A DNA stretch of 64,000 nt from Gilliamella sp. App4-10 (GCF_001690495.1 NZ_LZGS01000038.1:27200-91199); one strand, 5' to 3'. Positions 46,346-56,414 are shown, counted from the stretch's first letter. Notes: generated by a model not told the origin, from the letters alone. Translations and numbers: made by a program.

Positions 46346-47797
46346 TTATCGCTTATAAGCCGCATAACGCTTTTCTAGTTGCTTTAGTTGATTGATTCTT
46401 GCATCAATTTTGGCAATCATTGTTTGATTACCTTTGGTTTGATTTTTAGCATTTTGTAGTAATTGAACAGCTTGTTGAAATTGACCTTCTAATGCAATTG
46501 CTTCGGCTTGAGCACTCATTTCTTGAGCCCTTGAATGTAACCCGCCATAAGCTGTAATGAGTAAATCCCAGCCATTGGTATCGTCATTGTGGTCAAAAGT
46601 GTAGCGGTGCAATAAGCTTACTGCTTGTTGATAGTTTCTATTTTTTATATACGCATTAGCTAGATTTAATTGAAATGCAGAGCTATTTGGTGCTTTTTTT
46701 AAGGCCACTTGTAGGCGAGTAATTGCGGCACTGTTATTGTTGAGCGCTAAATCAATATCAGTCATTAAATCAATATACCAAATATTATTAGGATCACTAT
46801 CTAATAATGGTTGCAGTTGTTGTTTCGCTTTTTGATTATTACCACTTAAATTGTCAGCTAAAGCACTACTATAGATAATGGCTATATTACTTTGTTCATT
46901 ATTCAATTTTTTATAATCTTCAATTAATAATTTTGCGGTATTTTTATTTTTAGCCATTAATATTGCTAATCGGGCTTTTGCTAGATAATAATTTAATGAT
47001 GGCGATATATGCTTTTTGCTATATTGCATTGAACGATTACGAATATCGGTCAAACGGCTATTGGGTAATGGGTGAGTAAGTAAAATTTCAGGTGGTTTAC
47101 TGCTAAAACGGCTTTGATCGGCGAGTTTTTGTAAAAAATCAGATGAAGCATAAGGATCGAAATCTGCTTTAGCAAGCGTTCTTAGACCGACACGATCGGC
47201 CTCTTGTTCATTACTTTGCGTAAAACTAATCATACTTTGAGCAGAGCCCGCCATGGTACTGGTTATTGCTGCCATGCCGGCTTCGGGATTGGCTAATGTT
47301 AGTAATAAAGAGCCTAATGTTGCCCCCCAAACATAAGGGCTATTACGGTTTTGATTTTCCATTGCTCTGGCCAAATGGCGCTGGGTGACATGGCCAATTT
47401 CGTGAGCCATAACGGAGGCTAATTGGCTTTCATTGTCAGTATCTAAAATGAGTCGAGAATGAATGACTACATTACCACCAAAAAAAGCAAATGCGTTTAA
47501 TACATCGCTTTTCATAATATAAAAATGGAAAGGTGTTTTTACTGATTCTGATTTAGCGACTAATTTATTACCTAATTCATTAATATATTGGTTTAAAACA
47601 GGGTCGTTTATTATGGGAGCGCTGGCTCGCAACAGTCGCATATAATAATCGCCCATCTCCATTTCTTGGCCGATACTTAACGTTGTGGCTGCGGCGGTGC
47701 CAATATCGGGAAGATTGATATTATCAGCATAAACGATAGATGTGCTTTGTAATAATAGTGAGGCGGATAGTGTAAATGCGATGGCTTTTTTTAACAT
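46346..47797 (-). CDS. bepA: Periplasmic metalloprotease/chaperone BepA
   Basis: BepA assists LptD assembly and degrades misassembled outer-membrane proteins. The 483-residue protein has a signal peptide (MLKKAIAFTLSASLLL...YADN, about 1-25) and an M48 zinc-protease domain with HEIGH at 132-136 and the downstream EQEADRVGLR ligand segment. C-terminal TPR-like helices follow (AFQLNLANAYIKNRNYQQAV). The ATG at 47797 is used; the TTG four codons upstream is less likely. The length is close to E. coli BepA (487). Confidence 0.93.
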   Translation of the reverse strand: MLKKAIAFTLSASLLLQSTSIVYADNINLPDIGTAAATTLSIGQEMEMGDYYMRLLRASAPIINDPVLNQYINELGNKLVAKSESVKTPFHFYIMKSDVLNAFAFFGGNVVIHSRLILDTDNESQLASVMAHEIGHVTQRHLARAMENQNRNSPYVWGATLGSLLLTLANPEAGMAAITSTMAGSAQSMISFTQSNEQEADRVGLRTLAKADFDPYASSDFLQKLADQSRFSSKPPEILLTHPLPNSRLTDIRNRSMQYSKKHISPSLNYYLAKARLAILMAKNKNTAKLLIEDYKKLNNEQSNIAIIYSSALADNLSGNNQKAKQQLQPLLDSDPNNIWYIDLMTDIDLALNNNSAAITRLQVALKKAPNSSAFQLNLANAYIKNRNYQQAVSLLHRYTFDHNDDTNGWDLLITAYGGLHSRAQEMSAQAEAIALEGQFQQAVQLLQNAKNQTKGNQTMIAKIDARINQLKQLEKRYAAYKR

Positions 47798-48000
47798 TAT
47801 TTTAACCAATTGAGTTAAGATTTATGGTGATTTATTTTAGCTGAAAGAAAGAACAATATCACTTTGAATTTATACTTAACGTGTTTAGTTTGTTTGAGGT
47901 AATAAGAGTAAAAAGCCACTATCTTATTCTTGAAATAATAAAATACAACAACGCTATTCATGACTCTGTTCTATATGGCATTATTGTATTTGATAGCACA

Positions 48001-48040
48001 TATTTATTGATGGATTTATTGAGTAATACATCAATAAATA
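48001..48040. repeat. Perfect 12-base hairpin downstream of alaA
   Basis: Arms TATTTATTGATG (48001-48012) and CATCAATAAATA (48029-48040) are exact complements around a 16-base loop, 33 bases past the end of alaA on the minus strand. No T-run follows. It probably marks the alaA transcript end. Confidence 0.6.
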
Positions 48041-48073
48041 AACTCGGGGGGATTAACAAAAGGTATTCTCTTT

Positions 48074-49288
48074 TTATTGTTTATAAGAAGATAAGAATTT
48101 GGCAAACCGCCCAATAGCGTCTTCAAGATCACCTAAATAAGGTAAAGCAACAATTCTAACATGATCGGGCTTATGCCAATTAAAACCGGTTCCTTGTACA
48201 AGTAGCACTTTTTCTTGTAACAAAAAATCTAATACCAATTTTTGATCGTTATGGATATTAAATTTTTTCTGATCTAATTTGGGAAATAGATACAAAGCAC
48301 CTTGAGGTTTAGTACATGAAACACCGGGGATATCATTAAGTAAACGCCATGCCAACATACACTGATCGTATAGTCGTCCTCCCGGTACAATAAATTCGTT
48401 GATGCTTTGATACCCACCTAATGCACCTTGAATAGCATGTTGTAATGGTACATTGGCACATAAACGCATTGAAGCCAGCATATTTAAGCCTTCGATATAG
48501 CCTTTTACATGGTGTTTAGGACCACAGAGTGCCATCCAACCTTGCCTAAACCCAGCAACTCGGTAAGTTTTTGATAGGCCACTCATGGTAATAACAAATA
48601 AATCGGGTGCTAATGTAGCAATAGAATAATGCACTGAATTATCGTATAAAATTTTGTCATAAATCTCATCAGCAAAAATGATCAGGCTATTTTGACGAGC
48701 AATTTCAGCGATCTCAAGTAATACTTCCTTGCTATAAACCGCGCCAGTTGGGTTGTTTGGGTTAATGATTACTATCCCTTTTGTTTTTGGTGTTATTTTT
48801 CTTCTAATATCTTCGATATCTGGTGACCAATTTGCTTCTTCATCGCAAAGATAGTGCACTGCATTACCTCCAGATAAGCTAACAGCTGCTGTCCATAATG
48901 GATAGTCAGGCATAGGTACAAGTATTTCATCATTGCTATTAAGTAATGCTTGCATGGATTGCACTATTAATTCTGATACACCGTTGCCAATGTAAATATC
49001 TTCAACATCTAAATTACTAACTCCTCGAGCTTGATAATATTGCATGATTGCTTTACGGGCAGAATAAAGACCTTTGGAATCACAATATCCTTGTGAAGAA
49101 GGTAAATTTCTAATTACATCAACTAATAATTCGTCAGGGGCAGCAAAACCAAAAGGTGCGGGATTTCCAATGTTAAGTTTAAGGATAGTTTGACCTTCTT
49201 CTTCAAGTCGCTTTGCATGCTCAAGAATGGGACCACGGATGTCGTAACAAACATGATCCAATTTATTGGATTTTTGGAAATTTACCAT
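48074..49288 (-). CDS. alaA: Glutamate-pyruvate aminotransferase AlaA
   Basis: AlaA transfers an amino group from glutamate to pyruvate to make alanine. The 404-residue fold-type I PLP enzyme (E. coli 405) starts MVNFQKSNKLDHVCYDIRGP. It has LKLNIGNPAPFGFAAPDEL, INPNNPTGAVYSKEVL, and the PLP-binding Lys240 in MSGLSKTYRVAGFRQGWM. Its neighbours are not part of one pathway with it. The identity is firm from the N-terminus and length. Confidence 0.94.
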   Translation of the reverse strand: MVNFQKSNKLDHVCYDIRGPILEHAKRLEEEGQTILKLNIGNPAPFGFAAPDELLVDVIRNLPSSQGYCDSKGLYSARKAIMQYYQARGVSNLDVEDIYIGNGVSELIVQSMQALLNSNDEILVPMPDYPLWTAAVSLSGGNAVHYLCDEEANWSPDIEDIRRKITPKTKGIVIINPNNPTGAVYSKEVLLEIAEIARQNSLIIFADEIYDKILYDNSVHYSIATLAPDLFVITMSGLSKTYRVAGFRQGWMALCGPKHHVKGYIEGLNMLASMRLCANVPLQHAIQGALGGYQSINEFIVPGGRLYDQCMLAWRLLNDIPGVSCTKPQGALYLFPKLDQKKFNIHNDQKLVLDFLLQEKVLLVQGTGFNWHKPDHVRIVALPYLGDLEDAIGRFAKFLSSYKQ

Positions 49289-49435
49289 AATGTCACTCTT
49301 TGTAGTTTTTTATAATGATATTTTTATTTTTACTGAAAAAAACAATCTACTCCTATTTCGATAATTTTTGAAGATGCTATCATGTTTAGCTCAATAAATA
49401 TTATTTAACTGTCTAAATTTTGTGCGGAGAGTGTT

Positions 49436-49705
49436 ATGAAAACCATTTTAACAGTAATAGGTAAAGATCAAACAGGTATCATTGCTGGTATTAGCCAAAA
49501 ATTATATGAATTAGATATTAATATTTTAGATGTCAGCCAAACTATTATGGATGAGTATTTTACGATGGTTATGTTACTTGACTTGTCTAACATCAATGTG
49601 AAATTTGATGAGGTAAAAACAGCATTGACACAAACGGGTGAAAAGCTAAAAGTTAAAGTAAATATTCAAAGAGAAGAAATTTTTGATGCTATGCATCGTT
49701 TGTAA
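49436..49705 (+). CDS. ACT-domain protein paired with DUF711
   Basis: This 89-residue protein is essentially one ACT domain: [20 protein letters not shown] at residues 4-23, then [20 protein letters not shown]. The C-terminal strand-helix is [20 protein letters not shown] domains bind small ligands such as amino acids. The ribosome-binding site is GGAG. The DUF711 gene follows 35 bases later. This two-gene arrangement is common in Firmicutes and some gammaproteobacteria, and both families are uncharacterised. Confidence 0.85.
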   Translation: MKTILTVIGKDQTGIIAGISQKLYELDINILDVSQTIMDEYFTMVMLLDLSNINVKFDEVKTALTQTGEKLKVKVNIQREEIFDAMHRL

Positions 49706-49740
49706 TATCAATTTTATATTTTTATAAAAGGATGGTACTA

Positions 49741-51096
49741 ATGGAAACAAAACAGATTCTCGAAACCATTAAAATGATTGAGGAAGAAAAGCTTGATATC
49801 CGCACAATAACTATGGGTATTTCTCTCCTTGATTGTATAGATAGTGATGGTGAGAAAGCACGTCAGAAGATCTATAACAAAATTACACGACTGGCCAAAG
49901 ATCTTGTTAAAGTAGGTGATGATATTACCTCAGAATTTGGTATTCCAATTATCAATAAACGTATTTCTGTTACACCGATATCGTTAATTGCTGGCGCAAG
50001 TAACGATAATAATTATGTCGCATTTGCCAAAACATTGGACAAAGCTGCCAAAGCGGTCGGTGTTAACTTTATTGGTGGATTTTCGGCTCTGGTACAAAAA
50101 GGCTACCATAAAGGTGATGCGATTTTGATTAAATCAATTCCACAAGCACTTGCACAAACTGAACGAGTTTGCTCATCGGTGAATGTTGGTTCTACACAAA
50201 CCGGTATCAACATGGATGCAGTAAAGCAGATGGGACAAATTATTAAAGAATCTGCAGAATTAACAGCAGCTAATAGCAGTATGGCGTGTGCAAAATTAGT
50301 GGTATTTGCTAATGCAGTTGAAGATAATCCATTTATGGCCGGTGCCTTTCATGGTGTAGGTGAGGCTGATTGTGTCATTAACATTGGGGTTAGTGGACCT
50401 GGCGTGGTTAAACGAGCACTTGAAAAAGTGAAAGGTCATCCATTTGATATTGTTGCGGAAACCATTAAAAAGACTGCTTTTAAAATTACTCGTATGGGAC
50501 AGTTGGTGGGGAAAGAGGCTTCCGAACGTTTAGGGATTAAATTTGGTATTGTTGATTTATCGTTAGCACCAACGCCAGCAATGGGGGATTCAGTGGCACA
50601 TATTTTAGAAGAAATGGGATTAGAATCCGTTGGTACTCATGGTACTACAGCGGCACTAGCAATGCTTAATGATGCAGTTAAAAAAGGCGGCGTGATGGCG
50701 TGTGGTCATGTTGGTGGTTTAAGCGGAGCATTTATCCCTGTTTCTGAAGATGCAGGTATGATTGATGCTGTCAATAACGGCGCGCTTAATCTTGAAAAAC
50801 TTGAAGCGATGACCTGTGTGTGTTCAGTTGGACTCGATATGATTGCAATTCCTGGCGATACCTCAGCGGAAACTATTTCAGCAATTATTGCTGATGAGGC
50901 TGCAATAGGGGTGATTAATCATAAAACAACAGCGGTACGAATTATTCCTGCGATGGGTTTAAAAGTCGGCGATAATATCGAATTTGGTGGCTTACTAGGT
51001 CATGCCCCAGTCATGCCGGTAAGCAAATTTGGCTCATGTAATTTCATCAACCGTGGGGGGCGCATTCCCGCGCCAATTCATTCATTTAAAAATTGA
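49741..51096 (+). CDS. DUF711 / UPF0210 (PFL-like fold) family protein
   Basis: This 451-residue protein is of the DUF711 family, whose fold has been compared to pyruvate formate-lyase, although no radical activity is established. The sequence shows the family segments [15 protein letters not shown] (about 20-34), [54 protein letters not shown], and the C-terminal [20 protein letters not shown]. The start at 49741 has AAGGATG upstream; an earlier in-frame start adds only three residues. It is coupled to the ACT gene. Function is unknown. Confidence 0.85.
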   Translation: METKQILETIKMIEEEKLDIRTITMGISLLDCIDSDGEKARQKIYNKITRLAKDLVKVGDDITSEFGIPIINKRISVTPISLIAGASNDNNYVAFAKTLDKAAKAVGVNFIGGFSALVQKGYHKGDAILIKSIPQALAQTERVCSSVNVGSTQTGINMDAVKQMGQIIKESAELTAANSSMACAKLVVFANAVEDNPFMAGAFHGVGEADCVINIGVSGPGVVKRALEKVKGHPFDIVAETIKKTAFKITRMGQLVGKEASERLGIKFGIVDLSLAPTPAMGDSVAHILEEMGLESVGTHGTTAALAMLNDAVKKGGVMACGHVGGLSGAFIPVSEDAGMIDAVNNGALNLEKLEAMTCVCSVGLDMIAIPGDTSAETISAIIADEAAIGVINHKTTAVRIIPAMGLKVGDNIEFGGLLGHAPVMPVSKFGSCNFINRGGRIPAPIHSFKN

Positions 51097-51406
51097 TGTA
51101 TCAATTTCTAATGATCTAGTTATTTCCTTATTCCGTTTGCACTAAAGCAGGCGGAATATCAGCTCATTTATTATGTTCAGAATCACACATTTTTAAATCC
51201 TGCCCAATAAATAGATCTTATTTTTATAGCATAGTTATTCCTATGATGAGCAATGTCATGGATATTATTTGGTATCAAATCCATTCGTCACTTTTATCTT
51301 AATTTCCTAAAATTAATCATATCAAATTAATGCTGATTTAATTCTAACAATTGCAAATTCGCAATATTTTTATAAATTTGCACATCACATCATGATGGAG
51401 GATAAA
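51097..51406. other. Intergenic region before the galactitol-type PTS
   Basis: A near-perfect 12-base hairpin, TATTCCGTTTGC / GCAGGCGGAATA (two G-U pairs, loop ACTAAA) at 51129-51158, follows the DUF711 gene. The right half should carry the promoter controlled by the PRD regulator; TTGCAA (51351-51356) and TATAAA (51371-51376) are present but only 14 bases apart. No reading frame was seen. Confidence 0.5.
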
Positions 51407-51883
51407 ATGGGAAATGAATCTAACGACCAAATATTATTTGAAGATTTGATTCTTTTAGATAAAAACTTTCAAAATACTAATCAATTTTTCGATTTTACGT
51501 TTCCTATTTTAAAAAATGGTGGTTATGTGAACCATTCCTTTTTAGACGCAATCAAACAAAGAGAGTCTTCATTTCCTACCGCGTTACCAACGAAACCTTA
51601 TGTGGTTGCTATGCCCCATACTGATGTCGAACATGTTATTAGACCATTTATCTTCTTCACTCGAGCAAAAGGAACTATTCCATGGTGTGAAATGGCAAAT
51701 AATGACAATGTATTAAAGGCTACCTTTGTGTTTTTACTCGGGTTTAACCAAAAGAATGGGCATATTGATTTATTGCAAAAATTGATGTCTTGCTTTGTGA
51801 ATTCGCATTTTTTAGAAGCGCTTTATCATGCAAAAACTGAATATGAAATTTTTACACTATTGAGGTCGAATATCAATTTATAA
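51407..51883 (+). CDS. PTS EIIA component, galactitol/fructose type
   Basis: This 158-residue EIIA protein of the fructose/mannitol superfamily resembles the GatA branch. The predicted phosphorylated His71 is in VVAMPHTDVEHVIRP, and HIDLLQKLMSCFVNSHFLE is the following helix. The start at 51407 is set by a strong GGAGG seven bases upstream; in-frame ATGs at 51392 and 51395 overlap that site. It is the first gene of the locus, 9 bases before the EIIB gene. Confidence 0.88.
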   Translation: MGNESNDQILFEDLILLDKNFQNTNQFFDFTFPILKNGGYVNHSFLDAIKQRESSFPTALPTKPYVVAMPHTDVEHVIRPFIFFTRAKGTIPWCEMANNDNVLKATFVFLLGFNQKNGHIDLLQKLMSCFVNSHFLEALYHAKTEYEIFTLLRSNINL

Positions 51884-51892
51884 GGAGGCATT

Positions 51893-52171
51893 ATGAAAAA
51901 AGTTATTGTTGCATGTGGCAGTGGAGTGGCTACATCACAAACTGTCGCCAGTAAGGTTACACGTTTATTAAAAGAACGTAATTTTAATGATATAAAAGTA
52001 GAAGTTGTGGATCTTAAATCTGTCGATACTCACATTAAAAATAGTGCTGCTTATATAGCGATAACTAAAATTGAAAAACAGTACTCTATTCCCGTTATCA
52101 ATGGTATTGCATTTTTAACAGGGATAAATATGGAAGCGGAATTACAAAAAATTATTGATGCCTGTAGATAG
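51893..52171 (+). CDS. PTS EIIB component, galactitol type
   Basis: This 92-residue cytoplasmic EIIB protein starts MKKVIVACGSGVATSQTVAS, with the phosphorylated cysteine at position 8. It has the alpha/beta fold of GatB/SgcB proteins. The ribosome-binding site is AAGGAGG. The EIIC gene begins 10 bases later. The substrate is not readable from EIIB. Confidence 0.92.
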   Translation: MKKVIVACGSGVATSQTVASKVTRLLKERNFNDIKVEVVDLKSVDTHIKNSAAYIAITKIEKQYSIPVINGIAFLTGINMEAELQKIIDACR

Positions 52172-52181
52172 GAGTGTGAAT

Positions 52182-53567
52182 ATGGACTTTCTCGGAACAA
52201 CTATAAATTATATTTTAAATTTAGGTGCGCCAGTTTTTGTACCATTCATTATGCTCATTGCGGGTTTAATTGTGCGCATGAAATTTAGAGATGGCGCTTC
52301 GGCCGCCATTACACTAGGTGTTGCATTTGTTGGTATGAGTATGTTGATTGGTTTTATGGTTGGCGCTATTGGTTCAGCTGCGCAAACTATGATGGAACGG
52401 ACAGGGATTGAACTGAGTATTATTGATGGCGGTTGGACGACTATGGCGAACGTATCTTGGGCTTGGCCATATGCTTTTCTTATGTTTCCTTTGCAAGTGG
52501 GTGTCAATATTTTAATGTTGGTATTGAAAAAGACTCATACTTTTAACGCAGACTTATGGAATGTGTGGGGGAAAATTTTTACCGCATTTATTGTTGTTGC
52601 CATCGCTACCCCAATTTTAGGCTCTGTTGTGGCTTTGGTTCTTGCCTTTATTATTGCAACTTTGCAGATAATATTAGAGCTTAATTCGGGGGATATTAAC
52701 CAACATCGAATTGAAAAACTAACGGGTATTCCGGGGATAACTTGTACTCATAGAATGTTATTTTTCAGTGCAATTTATTATCCTTTTGATCTACTGCTTC
52801 GCAAAATACCTATTTTAAATAAACCAATGGACGCAGCGACATTACGTTCTAAAATTGGTGTATTTGCTGAAAATCATGTGATTGGTTTTTTATTAGGTGT
52901 GATTTTCGGGATGATTGCTGGTTATGAAGTTGCAGCTATCTTAATGCTGGGTATGCAGGCCGCTACTGCGCTTATGTTATTTCCAATGATCTCTAAGTTA
53001 TTTATGCAAGCATTATCGCCCATTTCTGAAGCAATTAGTGAATATATGAATAAACGCTTTGCTGGACGTAAATTATTTGTTGGCTTGGATTGGCCATTTA
53101 TGGGTGGTTCAAGCGAAATTTGGTTTACAGTAATCATTGCTATTCCTTTTACTTTAATTTGGGCAGTTATTTTACCTGGCAACAAAATTCTCCCGTTTGC
53201 AGGCATTATCAATGTCGCCCTTATTGTCCCAGCTTATATCTTAACTAAAGGTAACACATTAAGAATGGTGATTTTAGCGATTATTGGTGTGCCATTCTTC
53301 TTGTTTGTTGGAACTCAATTTGCACCAATTATTACCGATTTAGGATTAACAACTAAAGCTATTGATATTCCAGCTAATCAATTAATTTCAAATAGTTCTA
53401 TTGATGCTCCTGTTTTTACTTATGCATGTTCATTTATTTGGCAATGCTTAAAAGGCTATTTTGTTCCATTATTTTTTGCTGTTTATTGGTGTGTGGGGTA
53501 TTGCTTTTATGCCCGTGAACTGCGCAAAGAGATTATGCAGAATATAGCGGAAAAAAGAAATGAATAA
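52182..53567 (+). CDS. PTS EIIC component, galactitol (GatC/SgcC) family
   Basis: This 461-residue membrane sugar channel has about ten hydrophobic helices. GatC-family features are LGAPVFVPFIMLIAGLIVRM, WTTMANVSWAWPYAFLMFPL and FAENHVIGFLLGVIFGMIAG, then GLDWPFMGGSSEIWFTVIIA. The start at 52182 follows AGGAGTG; a 9-codon longer frame (52155) would overlap the EIIB gene. Members transport galactitol, D-arabitol and other polyols or ketoses, so the actual substrate here is open. No gatD-type dehydrogenase accompanies it. Confidence 0.9.
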   Translation: MDFLGTTINYILNLGAPVFVPFIMLIAGLIVRMKFRDGASAAITLGVAFVGMSMLIGFMVGAIGSAAQTMMERTGIELSIIDGGWTTMANVSWAWPYAFLMFPLQVGVNILMLVLKKTHTFNADLWNVWGKIFTAFIVVAIATPILGSVVALVLAFIIATLQIILELNSGDINQHRIEKLTGIPGITCTHRMLFFSAIYYPFDLLLRKIPILNKPMDAATLRSKIGVFAENHVIGFLLGVIFGMIAGYEVAAILMLGMQAATALMLFPMISKLFMQALSPISEAISEYMNKRFAGRKLFVGLDWPFMGGSSEIWFTVIIAIPFTLIWAVILPGNKILPFAGIINVALIVPAYILTKGNTLRMVILAIIGVPFFLFVGTQFAPIITDLGLTTKAIDIPANQLISNSSIDAPVFTYACSFIWQCLKGYFVPLFFAVYWCVGYCFYARELRKEIMQNIAEKRNE

Positions 53568-53660
53568 ATAAAAGATAAAGTATTCGTTGAATATGTTTTG
53601 CAGTGAATCTGATGGTAAGGTTAGTCACCATCAGACAACGAACAATAAGGTAATTATCAT

Positions 53661-55724
53661 ATGGTTGTCGATAAGCGAATTCATGCTGTTTTAAAAGCAT
53701 TAATTCATAATCCCAATATTAGTGGTGTTGAGCTTCAATCTGAATTTGGGTTAACGCGTAAACAGCTTAGTTACACCATTAAGAAAATTAATGATTTTCT
53801 TCAGTCATCTAATCTTGAATTAATTAAAAGATTTAAGACTGGTAAATTTAGTATACCAAAATTAGTGATCGAAACATTTAGGGATGAGCCAGTATCTCAT
53901 GCTATTGGACGTTATATTTATTCTGAAGATGAGCGTATTCATTTGCTTCTATTTTTTTTGTTAATTAGAACAGAAAGGCTGTCATTAATACATCTTTCAG
54001 CGTCCCTCACTGTCAGCCAAAACACTGTTATTAATGATATTAAAAAAGTACAAGCAATGATTATTCAATATCATTTACAAATCAACTATGACCGTGAGAA
54101 TGGTTATCGTATTATTGGTGATGAAATCGATAAACGTTATTTGTTATTAAAATTAATTCGCCGAATTATCAGTATGCCAATTGCTGATAAGATTTTTAGA
54201 GAAAATGAGATTATTAGCCAAGGTCGTTTAGAACAAGTAGGGCAGGTTTTTAGTGAAATAGAAAAAAAATTAAAAATTGTGTTTACTGATGAGCAGTTGC
54301 AAGAGTTGACTTACTTTATTTGTTTTATGTTGCAACGGATAGAAACCGATAAAAAAATTAAGCTTTTACCTGAAAATTATGCCGAAGCTGCAAATAGCCG
54401 TGATTTTCAATTATTGAAAAAGCTCATTGAAAAATTCGGTATAACTGATCTTAATGAGCAAATTTTTTTAATGGTATTAGTACAAAGTTCTAATATACAA
54501 ACACTATCCGATAAATATTTTCATTTAGATGCGGTGTTGTTAGAAAGTGTTGTTGAAGTTATTGATAATTTTGAACAAATTAGTTGTGTCACTTTTAAAG
54601 ATAAGAGCGAACTGATTGAACGTATTTATCAGCATTGGAAACCTGCTTATTATCGTATTCGATATCATATTTCCAATATTAACAGTGTATATGACATCGT
54701 ATTGCAAGAATTTAGTCATTTACATGAAATGGTACGAAAAGCGATTTCTCCTTTTGAAAAAATATTGCATTGTAATATGCCAGATGAAGAAGTTGCTTTT
54801 ATTACTGTACTATTAGGCGGTTGGTTAACTCGAGAAGGTTTGATTAATCGAATTAAAACAAAGAAGATCGCAATTTTTGTTTGTGAAAATAGTGCAACAG
54901 TTTCAACTTATCTTTATCTGACTTTACAAGTATTGCTTCCCGAATTACATTTTTCTGATGTCATGTCTAAACGTGAGTTTGAAAAATATCATCATTATTA
55001 CGATATTGTTTTTTCTACCTCACATTTATCTACCGATAAATTGTTATTTGTTGTTAACCCTTCATTGAATAATTTTCATAAAAATGCTTTTCGTCATCAA
55101 GTGATTGGTACTTTACAGGGTATTGATCCTAGCATTATTCAAATTGATGAACTGATGTTACTTATTGAAAAATATAGCAGTATCAAAGATCAAAAAGCAC
55201 TCCAAAAGGAGTTAACAGCATATCTTTATCATGATGAAATGAATGATAACCCCGTACTAATAACACAACAGGAAATTCCCTCATTAGCTGACTTAATGCA
55301 AAAAGAACATATCAATATTACAGAAAATGTTGATATAACATGGCAAGATGCGTTGATATTAGCCGCACAACCACTGTTAAATAATCAATCCATAGAAAGT
55401 AATTATCTTGAAAAAATGGTTAACAAAATTCAATTTGAACAACCTTATATTATGTTGGTTAATGGATTAATTATTGCTCACGCAGGTATTGATGATGGCG
55501 TGAATAAAGTTGCTATGTCCTTACTTAAATTATCTGAAAGAATCTCTATTTGTGGTTATATGCAAGCGGATTTAATTGTTGTTTTAGCAACAAATAATTC
55601 ACAAAAACACCTTAAAGCACTTGCCCAATTAAATGAGTTATTAGAATTCCACGAAGGCGCAACTCGCATACGAAATGCCAAAAATAATAATGAAATTTGG
55701 GAATTGTTTGCCAATTATCAATGA
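53661..55724 (+). CDS. PRD-containing PTS-type transcriptional regulator (BglG/MtlR-like)
   Basis: This 687-residue multidomain regulator has helix-turn-helix domains over about residues 1-160 and two PTS regulation domains (about 175-280 and 290-395). An EIIB-Gat-like domain with Cys408 (IAIFVCENSATVST) and an EIIA-like domain with His607 (GLIIAHAGIDDGVNK) follow. Phosphorylation by PTS proteins normally sets activity. His325 (YQHWKPAYYR) in the second PRD is kept, but the other usual PRD histidine positions seem to hold Phe219 or Leu. It follows the EIIC gene by 93 bases and likely activates the locus. Confidence 0.85.
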   Translation: MVVDKRIHAVLKALIHNPNISGVELQSEFGLTRKQLSYTIKKINDFLQSSNLELIKRFKTGKFSIPKLVIETFRDEPVSHAIGRYIYSEDERIHLLLFFLLIRTERLSLIHLSASLTVSQNTVINDIKKVQAMIIQYHLQINYDRENGYRIIGDEIDKRYLLLKLIRRIISMPIADKIFRENEIISQGRLEQVGQVFSEIEKKLKIVFTDEQLQELTYFICFMLQRIETDKKIKLLPENYAEAANSRDFQLLKKLIEKFGITDLNEQIFLMVLVQSSNIQTLSDKYFHLDAVLLESVVEVIDNFEQISCVTFKDKSELIERIYQHWKPAYYRIRYHISNINSVYDIVLQEFSHLHEMVRKAISPFEKILHCNMPDEEVAFITVLLGGWLTREGLINRIKTKKIAIFVCENSATVSTYLYLTLQVLLPELHFSDVMSKREFEKYHHYYDIVFSTSHLSTDKLLFVVNPSLNNFHKNAFRHQVIGTLQGIDPSIIQIDELMLLIEKYSSIKDQKALQKELTAYLYHDEMNDNPVLITQQEIPSLADLMQKEHINITENVDITWQDALILAAQPLLNNQSIESNYLEKMVNKIQFEQPYIMLVNGLIIAHAGIDDGVNKVAMSLLKLSERISICGYMQADLIVVLATNNSQKHLKALAQLNELLEFHEGATRIRNAKNNNEIWELFANYQ

Positions 55725-55751
55725 ATATCTTGTCAAAATAGGAGCTATAAA

Positions 55752-56414
55752 ATGTTAGAGATACAAAAACAATATGTGGTCGACATGGCTAAAAAATCGA
55801 GTGAGTGGGGACTTTGTAAACATAAAGCTGGTAATTCTAGCGTTCGCGATAAAGAGTCGGGATATGTTCTTGTCACGCCAACAACAATTGATAAAAAGTT
55901 GTTAACAATTCGGGATATTGTTGTGATGGATCTTGATGCTAATGTAATTGAAGCTGATTCCGGGTTGAGGCCAACCAGTGAGTGTTTAATGCATCTTGCG
56001 ATTTATAAAGCTCGTCCAGATGTTTTTGCTATTTCGCATACGCATTCTATTTTTGCAACTTCATTTGCCGTATTAGCAAAACCTATCCCTGCCGTTGTTT
56101 ATGAGTGTGCAATTCTGAATTTAAAAGATGGTGTGATTCCTGTTGCGCCCTATGGGCGTCCGGGTACTCAAGACCTTTCAAACAGTGTTATAGAGCCCAT
56201 AAAACGAGCTGATGCGATTTTAATGGAAAAGCATGGTGCTATTGCCGTAGACAAAGATCCTTATGATGCTGTATTAAAGGCCGCTTATATTGAAGAAATG
56301 GCTGAAATATACTATCACGCTTTATTGATTAATGAAGGTAAAGATCCAGGTGGATTTCCACCAGAGGAGTTACAACGTTGGGCATATCCTTCACAAATTA
56401 AGTTTAAAAAATAA
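55752..56414 (+). CDS. Class II (fuculose-phosphate type) aldolase family protein
   Basis: This 220-residue zinc-dependent aldolase is of the L-fuculose-1-phosphate / ribulose-5-phosphate epimerase family. The phosphate loop is KAGNSSVRD (25-33), with VTPTT (41-45). The catalytic acid/base is Glu77 in TSECLMH, and zinc ligands are His96 and His98 (ISHTHS) and His161 (EKHGAI). E77 favours aldolase function. It is last in the PTS locus, 27 bases after the regulator, so it probably cleaves the phosphorylated sugar made by that PTS to DHAP and an aldehyde. The substrate is unknown. Confidence 0.85.
   Translation: MLEIQKQYVVDMAKKSSEWGLCKHKAGNSSVRDKESGYVLVTPTTIDKKLLTIRDIVVMDLDANVIEADSGLRPTSECLMHLAIYKARPDVFAISHTHSIFATSFAVLAKPIPAVVYECAILNLKDGVIPVAPYGRPGTQDLSNSVIEPIKRADAILMEKHGAIAVDKDPYDAVLKAAYIEEMAEIYYHALLINEGKDPGGFPPEELQRWAYPSQIKFKK

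Noticed and set aside
47881..48117. 78-codon plus-strand reading frame between bepA and alaA
   Set aside because: It overlaps the end of alaA and the perfect hairpin at 48001-48040, and has no ribosome-binding site or domain.
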